From NCBI GenBank assembly GCA_016213865.1, contig JACQZL010000429.1, positions 1 to 8,228 on the forward strand: DNA of 8,228 nt, given 5' to 3'. Shown here in pieces: positions 1 to 5,642 of the stretch. The notes under the pieces were generated by a model, which saw only the letters and a list, made by a program, of their open reading frames with translations, did no database searches and was not told the DNA's origin. Source of the stretch: Candidatus Rifleibacteriota bacterium. Its GTDB lineage: Bacteria > UBP17 > UBA6191 > JACPRK01. Numbering within the stretch: position 1 is the first letter of the stretch; the number at the start of each line of letters is the position of its first letter. The translations under genes were made by a program, and so were the position numbers.

Positions 1-48
1 AGCCGCTTCTTGGGCGCCCGGTCACACGACAGCGACTTGGCTGGACCT

Positions 49-75
49 GTGGAAGCGGCAAGATGCCGCTTCTAC
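49..75. repeat. 12-bp stem-loop, REP-like
   Basis: GAAGCGGCA at 52-60 pairs perfectly with TGCCGCTTC at 64-72 across the 3-nt loop AGA. The stem extends outward by three more pairs (49-51 with 73-75, one of them G-U). No T-run follows on either side, so it is not a standard intrinsic terminator, although it could still end transcription of a gene to the left. Copies of one arm at 2-9 and 143-150 suggest a member of a dispersed hairpin family. Confidence 0.6.
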
Positions 76-133
76 CCTACCGGCTTCTGTCATGCCTCTC
101 CTGGTGAGGGATTTAATGCCATTGGGCTTGTCC

Positions 134-167
134 CCCGCTTGGGAAGCGGCGACTCGACCCGAGCGGG
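134..167. repeat. Nested, mutually exclusive stem-loops
   Basis: CCGCTT (135-140) pairs with AAGCGG (144-149) around GGG. Alternatively CCCGCT (134-139) pairs with AGCGGG (162-167), enclosing a small CTCG/CGAG stem (153-156 with 160-163). The two folds exclude each other. The inner arm reuses the AAGCGG word of the hairpin at 49-75. No function can be assigned from sequence alone. Confidence 0.4.
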
Positions 168-169
168 CC

Positions 170-198
170 ACAAGCATGTCCTGAGCTTGTCGAAGGGG
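170..198. repeat. REP-like dispersed motif
   Basis: GTCCTGAGCTTGTCGAAGGG at 178-197 matches, from memory, a short palindromic motif that recurs between genes in many high-GC bacteria and is often mistranslated as VLSLSKG in spurious ORFs. Next to it ACAAGC (170-175) pairs with GCTTGT (185-190) over a 9-nt loop. It probably marks an extragenic repeat, not a gene; the copy number in this genome is unknown. Confidence 0.5.
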
Positions 199-300
199 CC
201 CGCGCTACAGCTCCTCGGACCACGCACCCAGTCATGCGACTCCCCGGGTTCTGCGTTCGCACCCGCGCACCCGGCCGGGACGGTCTCGGCGGCCTGGGGC

Positions 301-309
301 TGATACAAT
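301..309 (+). promoter_or_regulatory. Extended -10 promoter for the HAD gene
   Basis: TG-A-TACAAT is an extended -10 element: TG, one base, then a hexamer matching TATAAT at 5 of 6 positions. The expected transcription start, 6-8 nt after the hexamer, falls at about 316-317, which is the ATG itself. No Shine-Dalgarno sequence and no good -35 hexamer are visible. This is the arrangement seen in leaderless genes, where a TANNNT box sits about 7 nt before the start codon. Confidence 0.6.
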
Positions 310-316
310 CGATCCC

Positions 317-1090
317 ATGCCGCATCCCCTGGCTGCTCTCGCCCCTCTCGCGCATGGAGTCCGGCTGCTGGCGGCGGACATCGACGACACGATGACCCGC
401 TCAGGCAAGTTCTCGGCCGCGGTGCTCGGGCGCCTGGAAAGCCTGGCGGCCCGCGGTCTGCCGCTCGTGCTCGTGACGGGACGTCCGGCGGGTGTGGCGA
501 TGGGGCTCCTCGACTACCTACCGGGGGTGGTGGCGGCGATCTCCGAAAACGGAGGGTGCCTTTGCGGTCCCGGAGGCACGCGCATCCTCCCGTCGGAGGT
601 CGTCGGCCCCGAGCAACTGCGCGCAAACCTGGACGCGTGCGTTCGCGAGATCCGGGCGGCGGTCCCTCGCGCGCGACCGACCGCCTGCTGCTTCGCACGC
701 CTGACCGACGCGACCTTCGAGGTCGATTCCGTGACGGACGCGGACCGTCTGGTGGTCGACGCGGTCGCGAGGCGCCACGGCCTGACGACGGCGGCCAGCT
801 CGATTCACCTCCACCTGAAGTCGCCGGGCCACGACAAAGGTCGGGCCCTCACGAGCTGGCTGGCCGAGCAGCGCCCGCCGGTGCGCGCGACTCAGGTCGT
901 CACCTGCGGGGACTCGCTGACCGATGCCAGCCTGTTCGACCCCGCCGTCTTTCCGCTTTCGGTCGGCGTGGCCAATGTGGCGCTGGTCCTGGACAGACTC
1001 GTGTCCGGGCCGGCCTACATCACGGAGCAGCCGGAAGCCGCCGGGTTCGTCGAGGTGGTCGACCTGCTCCTGGCCGCCCCCGGGGTCTGA
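317..1090 (+). CDS. HAD-superfamily phosphatase (Cof/SPP-like)
   Basis: The 257-residue protein carries all four HAD motifs. Motif I is DIDDT (21-25), with nucleophile D21 and acid/base D23. Motif II is VTGR (53-56). Motif III is the lysine of DKG (K174). Motif IV is GDSLTD (198-203), whose aspartates bind Mg2+. ENGG (77-80) begins the cap, and residues of about 85-168 form a C2-type cap as in Cof-like, sucrose-phosphate and mannosyl-3-phosphoglycerate phosphatases. It should hydrolyse a small cytosolic phosphomonoester, probably a sugar phosphate; the substrate cannot be read from sequence. There is no signal peptide. The start at 317 is supported by the extended -10 just before it and by motif I beginning at residue 21. 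It converges on the exported-protein gene with only 15 nt between the stops and no terminator hairpin, so the two transcripts probably overlap. Confidence 0.9.
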   Translation: MPHPLAALAPLAHGVRLLAADIDDTMTRSGKFSAAVLGRLESLAARGLPLVLVTGRPAGVAMGLLDYLPGVVAAISENGGCLCGPGGTRILPSEVVGPEQLRANLDACVREIRAAVPRARPTACCFARLTDATFEVDSVTDADRLVVDAVARRHGLTTAASSIHLHLKSPGHDKGRALTSWLAEQRPPVRATQVVTCGDSLTDASLFDPAVFPLSVGVANVALVLDRLVSGPAYITEQPEAAGFVEVVDLLLAAPGV

Positions 1091-1105
1091 CCGCGCCGCG
1101 TCCCC

Positions 1106-1750
1106 TCAAGGCAGCACGAGCTTGACCCGGCGGTAGCCCTTCTTGAAGTAGAACGGCTCGCCGATGGCGTGCAGCCGCCCCCACTCGACGGCGTCCTGGA
1201 GCTCCAGGATGCGTTGCGGCCGGTCCAGGTAGTGGCTCACCGGCATGGCGCAGAGCTTCTGCACTGCCGCGCGATAGACCTGGACCCACTTCTCGGCATC
1301 TTCGTACAGGAACGTGCCGTAGTGCAGCATCTTGACGTGCCGCCGGCCGACGTAGAACGTCGTTTCACTGGCCCGGCCCATCCGCTGCCGCATGTCGCGG
1401 AGCGCGTCGAAGAGGCGCTCCATCTCCGAGCGAGGCGCGGGAGGTGGGACGTCCACCCGGCGTGGGGGTGGGGCGACGGGAGGCGCCTCGATCTCCGGCG
1501 GAGCGGGTCGCGGTTCGACTTGCGGCTCGGCTGGCGGTTCGGCCTTTGCCGGTGCCGTGGAGGTGGACGTGGTCGGGGGGGCAGCGGCCTGGCCCGGTCC
1601 GCCCGCACCCCAGGAGCCGGCGGCCAAGAGCGTGCCCAGGCAAGCCGCCAGCAGGAGCCGGCGCGCCAGGTCTCGAGTGATCCGCGAAACGCTGCCCTGC
1701 AGGCCGATCCCCGGGTCGAGCCGCTCCCGACCGCTACCGGGGTCACTCAC
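1106..1750 (-). CDS. Proline-rich exported protein of unknown function
   Basis: I do not recognise the family. From the GTG at 1750 the protein has 214 residues. A basic stretch (RITRDLARR, 23-31) and a hydrophobic helix (32-48) form a signal peptide or N-terminal anchor with a rather long leader. Residues 57-107 are a Pro/Ala/Glu/Thr linker that could span the periplasm or wall. Residues 109-214 look folded: an amphipathic helix around MERLFDALRDMRQRM, then a Tyr/Trp/Arg-rich part ending in a basic strand, KKGYRRVKLVLP. GTG was chosen because it overlaps the kinase stop by 8 nt, a typical translational-coupling arrangement, and precedes the signal sequence. An in-frame ATG at 1813 would give a longer N-terminus inside the kinase gene and is less likely. 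Context suggests a role linked to the kinase. The ORF is very probably real; its function is unknown. Confidence 0.75.
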   Translation of the reverse strand: MSDPGSGRERLDPGIGLQGSVSRITRDLARRLLLAACLGTLLAAGSWGAGGPGQAAAPPTTSTSTAPAKAEPPAEPQVEPRPAPPEIEAPPVAPPPRRVDVPPPAPRSEMERLFDALRDMRQRMGRASETTFYVGRRHVKMLHYGTFLYEDAEKWVQVYRAAVQKLCAMPVSHYLDRPQRILELQDAVEWGRLHAIGEPFYFKKGYRRVKLVLP

Positions 1751-4067
1751 GGCCACCGGCCCGGTTGCGCAGGCTCTCGACGAAGGTGTTGACTCCGCGC
1801 GTCTGTTTGCCATCCTTCGCCTCGCTGGTCTGCAGGCCCTTCTGGGACAACATCGTGAAACGCAGCTTGACGAGGTTGTAGACCTTCTTGATGGCCGGGA
1901 TCTCGCGGAGACGGTTGTACACGTGGTCCGGATTCGGGGCGCGCTCGATCGCCTGGTCGAAATACTCTTTCGCAAGGTCCACACGGTCCGCTGCAAGGGC
2001 GCACTTGCCCATGTCGAAATAGACCTCGAAGAGCTTGTCTCGTTTGCCCAGGCGCTTGAGCAAGTCGATCATCTTGTCGTAGGTTTCGATGTCGTCGAGC
2101 GAGCCTCTCAGTCGCTTGGAGTACTCCTCCAGGCTCTCCTCGAACATGCCGACCATGCTGAAGAGCGTGACGACGAGATCGCTGTAAGAGGCGCAGCGGC
2201 CGAAGGCAGCGCCCTCGCGCCGGTAGATCTCCGCGAGGTAGAGGTGCGCCAGGGTGAAGTTGCGGTCCAGGTGCAGGCACTTGATGAACTTGTCCTTGGC
2301 CGTGGGCTGGCGGTGGAAGAAGTCCTCGATCGCCATTTCGGCCAGCACGTCCCTCGCCTCGGTGATCATCCCGCCGTCGGTGTAGATCCGGTGCAGCATC
2401 TCGAGGGCCTGCATGTTTCCCGGGAACTTGTCGAGGAACTGCCTGTAGGTGTCGACGTGCCACTGGGGGTCCCTGGAACCCGTGAGCCCGGCCATCTCGC
2501 GGAAGAACTCCGCCACCTGTTCCTGGCGCTTGGCCACCTCGACCTGCATCACCTCGCGCTCCTTCTGAGCCCGCTGGTTCTCGGGATCGATCTCGAGGAT
2601 GCGCTCGAGCTCCACCAGGACCGCCTCGAGATGGTCGGCGTTGAGCTTCTTGTTGATGATGTCGTAGAGGATGCGCTTGGCGGCGCTGGTCGCGCCGTGC
2701 TTGAAGAGGAACTGGGCGTAACCTCTCTGCAGGAGGCTCTCGTCCGGGAAGGTCGACAGCAGCGAATCGTAGGTGGCCAGGACGTTATCGTAGTTCTCGA
2801 CGTTGGCGAGGGTCTCGATCAGGCGCTCCTCCACCAGCAACCGGTGCCGCGAGAGGTTCATCTTGCCGAAGAGCGAGCAGATCGCCGAGAAGACCTTGAC
2901 CAGTTCTTCGGTCGGCACCGCCGTCGGGTCGCCCTCGTCCTCGACCCGGCGTCTCTTGAAGGGCCGCAGGACGCTGACGAGGTAGTTCATCCACTTCTCG
3001 ATGAACTCGTGGTAGCGGCTTGCCTTGACCGGGAGCGAGAGCAGGCTTTCGAACTCGGCGAGCGCGGCAGAATACTGCCGTTCGGCCAGGAAGTTCTCGG
3101 CCCTCGCGTAGAGCGTCTCGGAGAGCTCGAGCTGGGCCAGGGTCTTGCCTGCCGTGGTCACGGGCTCGGCCCGACCTTCCTGGGCCGGCGCGACCACCGC
3201 GTTGAGTGCCGCTACCAGGTCGCCGGCGTGGCGGAAGCGGTCCTCCTGGGCGGACCGGAGCATCTTCAGGATGATCTGCTCCAGGCCGGGCGGGACCTCC
3301 GGCACCAGTTGGGACGGCGGGATCAGCTCGTCGTCGAGGCGGGCCTGGAATTCGAGGATCTTGGGCAGCGGGCCGTTCGGCAGCACCTGCACCCCGGTGA
3401 ACATCTCGTAGAAGACGAGCCCCAGGCTGTAGATGTCCGACGAGAAGTCGACCGGCCGGCCGCGGTTCTGCTCGGGCGAGTTGTAGCACGTGGTCCCGAT
3501 AATGGTCCCCGGGTTCGTGTTCAGCTCGCTCTCTCGGAAGCGGATGTTGAGGCGGTCCATCTCGCCGCGGATCCGCTTGTGGACGTCCTCGTCCTTGGAC
3601 TGGGCGATGCCGAAGTCGATCAGCTTGATCGCACCGTCCTTCGTGATCATCAGGTTTCCGGGCTTCAGGTCGCGGTGGATCACGTTCTGCGTGTGGGCGG
3701 CGTGCAACGCGTAGCTGATGTCGAGCGTGAACGAGAGGCCCACTTGCAGGTCGAGCTGGCGTTTCTTGGCCAGGACCTCGTCGAGGCTCTCGCCGAGCAC
3801 GTACTCCAGGGCCATGAAGTACGTGTCCGCATCGAATCCGGAGTCGATCAGCCGGATGACGTTGGGGTGGGTCAACCGCTTGCAGATCTCGACCTCGCGC
3901 AGAAAGCGCGCGATCAGCACCCGGCTCGACTGGTGCACTCGGGGCAGGACCTTGAGCGCCACGTTCCGGAAGCTCATCGTGTCGAGCGCCAGGTAGATGT
4001 CACCCATCCCCCCGCGTCCGATCTGTTGCTGGACCCGGAATCTGCCGACTAGCTGGCCAATTTCCAT
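1743..4067 (-). CDS. Soluble Ser/Thr protein kinase with helical-repeat tail
   Basis: This is a 774-residue Hanks-type (PknB-like) kinase. The catalytic domain spans about 10-285: glycine loop GRGGMG (17-22), ATP lysine K39 in VALKV, helix-C glutamate probably E58, catalytic loop HRDLKPGN (131-138), DFG (151-153), SPEQ (197-200) and DIYSLG (211-216). Every catalytic residue is present, and the RD motif suggests activation by loop phosphorylation. The DFG-to-SPE segment is about 15 residues longer than usual and highly charged. There is no membrane segment or PASTA domain. Residues of about 313-745 are nearly all helical and resemble degenerate TPR repeats (for example around 316-346, 560-580 and 678-712), suggesting protein docking. 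The ATG at 4067 was chosen because the kinase fold starts right after it and GGAG lies 9 nt upstream; the frame stays open upstream to 4370 but is repeat-like. It is the first gene of an operon with the exported-protein gene. Confidence 0.92.
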   Translation of the reverse strand: MEIGQLVGRFRVQQQIGRGGMGDIYLALDTMSFRNVALKVLPRVHQSSRVLIARFLREVEICKRLTHPNVIRLIDSGFDADTYFMALEYVLGESLDEVLAKKRQLDLQVGLSFTLDISYALHAAHTQNVIHRDLKPGNLMITKDGAIKLIDFGIAQSKDEDVHKRIRGEMDRLNIRFRESELNTNPGTIIGTTCYNSPEQNRGRPVDFSSDIYSLGLVFYEMFTGVQVLPNGPLPKILEFQARLDDELIPPSQLVPEVPPGLEQIILKMLRSAQEDRFRHAGDLVAALNAVVAPAQEGRAEPVTTAGKTLAQLELSETLYARAENFLAERQYSAALAEFESLLSLPVKASRYHEFIEKWMNYLVSVLRPFKRRRVEDEGDPTAVPTEELVKVFSAICSLFGKMNLSRHRLLVEERLIETLANVENYDNVLATYDSLLSTFPDESLLQRGYAQFLFKHGATSAAKRILYDIINKKLNADHLEAVLVELERILEIDPENQRAQKEREVMQVEVAKRQEQVAEFFREMAGLTGSRDPQWHVDTYRQFLDKFPGNMQALEMLHRIYTDGGMITEARDVLAEMAIEDFFHRQPTAKDKFIKCLHLDRNFTLAHLYLAEIYRREGAAFGRCASYSDLVVTLFSMVGMFEESLEEYSKRLRGSLDDIETYDKMIDLLKRLGKRDKLFEVYFDMGKCALAADRVDLAKEYFDQAIERAPNPDHVYNRLREIPAIKKVYNLVKLRFTMLSQKGLQTSEAKDGKQTRGVNTFVESLRNRAGGRE

Positions 4068-4076
4068 CTTTCCATT

Positions 4077-4080
4077 CTCC
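4077..4080 (-). promoter_or_regulatory. Ribosome binding site of the kinase gene
   Basis: On the minus strand GGAG lies 9 nt before the ATG at 4067 and decides between that start and earlier in-frame candidates. A second ATG at 4075, in another frame, would give only an 8-codon peptide and is ignored. Confidence 0.6.
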
Positions 4081-4131
4081 GTTCGACCGCCGCTCGGGCC
4101 TGTACAGCATCGGCCCGGGAGGCCGCCCGGA

Positions 4132-4140
4132 ATGTTATCA
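4132..4140 (-). promoter_or_regulatory. Candidate extended -10 promoter for the kinase operon
   Basis: The minus strand reads TG-A-TAACAT, an extended -10 with a hexamer matching TATAAT at 4 of 6 positions. It predicts a start near 4125 and a leader of roughly 58 nt. That leader opens with a small stem (CGGCC 4111-4115 with GGCCG 4121-4125). No -35 consensus is visible. The arrangement resembles the TG-A-TACAAT box before the HAD gene. Confidence 0.4.
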
Positions 4141-4226
4141 CGACGGCCCGTCCGCGCCCGCATGGGGCCTTGGGCCGGGGTGCATGCTCTGCGCGTGGGT
4201 AGTTCTCCGAGTTCGGCCGGAACAAG

Positions 4227-4254
4227 GTGCCGGTGTCCGGTAGCCGGTAGCGAG
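4227..4254 (-). repeat. Left heptamer tract
   Basis: On the plus strand the 7-mers GTGCCGG, TGTCCGG, TAGCCGG and TAGCGAG follow one another in phase. On the minus strand this is a run of CTACCGG-like units, the same family as the tract at 4399-4447 but in opposite orientation. Confidence 0.5.
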
Positions 4255-4398
4255 GGCTGGTTGCAGGGCTCCAGATGGGCTGCTGGTTGGTTCGCAGGGG
4301 ACGTCGAACGAGCCCGCAGATGGGACCACGCGAGCGCGAGACTGCCGCCGGATGATGATCCCCTTGCCAACCGTCCGCAGCCTGCCGGCGATCCGGCA

Positions 4399-4447
4399 TC
4401 ACTGGCTACTGGCTACTGGCAACCGGTTGCCTGTCACCAGCCACCGG
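4399..4447 (+). repeat. Right heptamer tract with internal palindrome
   Basis: Seven in-phase 7-mers run end to end: TCACTGG, CTACTGG, CTACTGG, CAACCGG, TTGCCTG, TCACCAG and CCACCGG. The first four follow NNACYGG, and the later ones are partly its complement, so the tract is itself palindromic. GGCAACCGGTTGCC (4418-4431) is a perfect 14-bp palindrome. CTGG at 4402-4405 and 4409-4412 pairs with CCGG at 4444-4447 and CCAG at 4437-4440, separated by 3-nt internal loops. The whole of 4402-4447 can fold into one hairpin with a 7-bp rhythm. Confidence 0.6.
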
Positions 4448-4535
4448 TCCCGGCTCTGGATGAGGCATCAGACTACCCATGCGCTGAGTATGCACCCCTC
4501 GGACCGAGTCCCCGTCGCCAGGCTCCCTGGCCCCC

Positions 4536-5630
4536 ATGGTAGAGTCCTCGCCAGCCATGACCTCCGCCAGGTCCACTGCAAGGCCCAGGAAACCGGCGCG
4601 GCGTTCGCCACGGCGGGCCCCGGCCGCCCCCGAGTTGCCGCGCATCGTCTGCATCGGGGGAGGGTCCGGTCCGTCCCTGCTGGTCAAGACCTTGCCCGAG
4701 TGCCTCGAGCGTCTCGTGGCCGTGGTCACGGTCACGGACAGCGGCAGCTCGACCGGGATCATCCGCTCCAACTTCGGTATCGCGGCGCCGGGCGACATCC
4801 GTGCCACGCTCTCGGTGATGGGGCGCCTCTCCGGGGGCGACGAGATCCTGCCGCGGCTGATGGAGTACCGCTTCCAGCCGCAGGAGGCGGGCCAGCTCTC
4901 CAACATGGCCGTCGGCAACCTGCTCCTGGCGGCTGTCTGCAAGCTGACGGGCGATTTCAAGACGGCGATTGCGACGCTGGCTCGGATCCTCGACGTGCGA
5001 GGGCGGGTGCTGCCCGTGTCGATCTGCAACACCGACCTCGCGGCCGAGCTGGAAGACGGCACGATCGTGACCGGCGAGGTCGAGGTCCGTCGCTGCGGCA
5101 AGCCCCCGATTCGCAGGCTGTTCCTGACCGATGGAGACGCCTGCGCCGACGCCGAGGTGGAGACGGCCATCCGGCGCGCGGACTTCGTCTTCATCGGTCC
5201 GGGCAACCTGTACACGAGTCTCCTGGCGTGTCTCGTCTTTCCGGGCATGGCGCAGGCGCTCTCGGAGTGTCGCGGAACGCGGATCTTCATTGCCAACACG
5301 ACGACCGCTCCCGGCCAGACCGACGGGTACTCGCTCGCGGACCACCTCGCGGCGGTCCTCGCGTACGTGCCGCCCGGCGCCCTGGACCTGGTGGTGCTCA
5401 ACAACGAGCAACCCTCGAAGGCCAGGAGTGCCCGCCACGCCGAGCACGACGTGCACTTCCTTCCCCTGACGCCCGACGACCTGGCACGGATCGAGCGCCT
5501 GGGCGTGAAGACGATCACCGCCCCGCTGCTCGAGCCCGAGGGTGAGTTCCGAAAGCTGCACAAGCTGGACACGATGCGGCACGACCCGGGCAAGCTGCGC
5601 GCCGTGCTGCGATCGGCCGTGGGACTCTGA
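4536..5630 (+). CDS. YvcK/CofD-like gluconeogenesis factor
   Basis: The 364-residue protein belongs to the CofD/YvcK family: Rossmann-type cytosolic proteins that bind UDP-sugars or related nucleotides and are needed for growth on gluconeogenic carbon and for normal cell shape. Family motifs in order are GGGSG (41-45), TDSGSSTG (67-74), APGDIR (84-89), the GN of AVGN (125-128), NTD (165-167), GPGNLYTS (221-228) and NTTTAPGQTDGYS (254-266). The absence of an Fo or lactyl-ligand context argues for YvcK rather than CofD. Residues 1-34 are a basic Arg/Pro/Ala tail ahead of the fold. The start is uncertain: ATG 4536 and ATG 4557 (residue 8) both lack a clear ribosome site, and a -10-like box between them would favour 4557. 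It is the first gene of a probable operon; the histidine kinase starts 12 nt after its stop. Confidence 0.88.
   Translation: MVESSPAMTSARSTARPRKPARRSPRRAPAAPELPRIVCIGGGSGPSLLVKTLPECLERLVAVVTVTDSGSSTGIIRSNFGIAAPGDIRATLSVMGRLSGGDEILPRLMEYRFQPQEAGQLSNMAVGNLLLAAVCKLTGDFKTAIATLARILDVRGRVLPVSICNTDLAAELEDGTIVTGEVEVRRCGKPPIRRLFLTDGDACADAEVETAIRRADFVFIGPGNLYTSLLACLVFPGMAQALSECRGTRIFIANTTTAPGQTDGYSLADHLAAVLAYVPPGALDLVVLNNEQPSKARSARHAEHDVHFLPLTPDDLARIERLGVKTITAPLLEPEGEFRKLHKLDTMRHDPGKLRAVLRSAVGL
4537..4545 (+). promoter_or_regulatory. Weak candidate extended -10 for yvcK
   Basis: TG-G-TAGAGT has the TGN extension and matches TATAAT at 4 of 6 positions. It would start RNA near 4552, giving a 5-nt leader before the ATG at 4557. 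The spacing resembles that of the HAD gene. If real, translation begins at 4557 and not 4536. Confidence 0.3.
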
Positions 5631-5631
5631 C

Positions 5632-5637
5632 AGGGGG
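5632..5637 (+). promoter_or_regulatory. Ribosome binding site of the histidine kinase gene
   Basis: AGGGGG lies 5 nt before the ATG at 5643, inside the 12-nt gap after the yvcK stop. It is the clearest Shine-Dalgarno site on the plus strand and supports this start. Confidence 0.6.
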
Positions 5638-5642
5638 CTGCA

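Larger units (their letters stand above)
1..316. other. Non-coding leader region with hairpins and REP-like motifs
   Basis: No convincing gene lies here. One frame stays open from the window edge to a stop at 301-303, but its translation has no recognisable domain, its codon use is unlike the neighbouring genes, and it runs through several hairpins and a REP-like motif, so I read it as chance. Short inverted repeats sit at 49-75, 135-149, 170-190 and 270-279. The word GCCGCTTC or its complement GAAGCGGC occurs at 2-9, 52-59, 65-72 and 143-150. The stretch ends in the promoter of the HAD gene. An upstream gene may end just left of the window. Confidence 0.6.
4164..4513. repeat. Large imperfect palindrome between divergent genes
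   Basis: The two halves of this 350-bp non-coding stretch are inverted, diverged copies of each other. The best arms are 4177-4203 and 4472-4498, which match at 24 of 27 positions; two of the three mismatches would be G-U pairs in RNA. Complementarity continues inward: 4216-4251 against 4419-4456 (about three quarters identical with small gaps), and 4278-4301 against 4359-4382 (shared blocks GGCTGC, GGTTGG and AGGGGA in order). It also extends outward as a gapped, weaker match to about 4164 and 4513. The centre lies near 4320-4345. The element sits between the candidate promoters of the kinase and yvcK genes and contains no convincing gene. It could be a structured RNA, a MITE-like relic or a regulatory cruciform; sequence alone does not decide. 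Confidence 0.65.

Noticed and set aside
49..75. Intrinsic terminator
   Set aside because: The stem is strong, but no T-run follows in either direction.
1..303. Frame open from the window edge to 303 (+), possible end of an upstream gene
   Set aside because: It shows no domain and weak codon bias, and it reads through hairpins and the REP-like motif (translated VLSLSKG). Sequence further left could overturn this.
1631..1660. Lipobox (LLAAC) in the exported protein
   Set aside because: The cysteine comes only five residues after the Arg pair and the hydrophobic stretch continues past it, so it fits the middle of a signal helix and not a lipoprotein cleavage site.
1392..4052. 886-codon open frame antisense to the kinase and exported-protein genes
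   Set aside because: It mirrors the kinase codon by codon. Its translation is a His/Leu/Asp/Val-rich string with no domain, as expected when GC-biased third positions remove stops from the complementary frame.
4049..4075. Short ORF starting at the ATG 8 nt before the kinase start
   Set aside because: It encodes only 8 codons in another frame and has no spacing of its own to the GGAG site.
4068..4370. 101-residue N-terminal extension of the kinase frame
   Set aside because: It lies in the palindromic non-coding region, is low complexity, and is followed by a good ribosome site and ATG at 4067 directly before the kinase fold.
4164..4513. Integron attC site
   Set aside because: It is too long, there is no GTTRRRY/RYYYAAC pair at the ends, and no integrase or cassette array is present.
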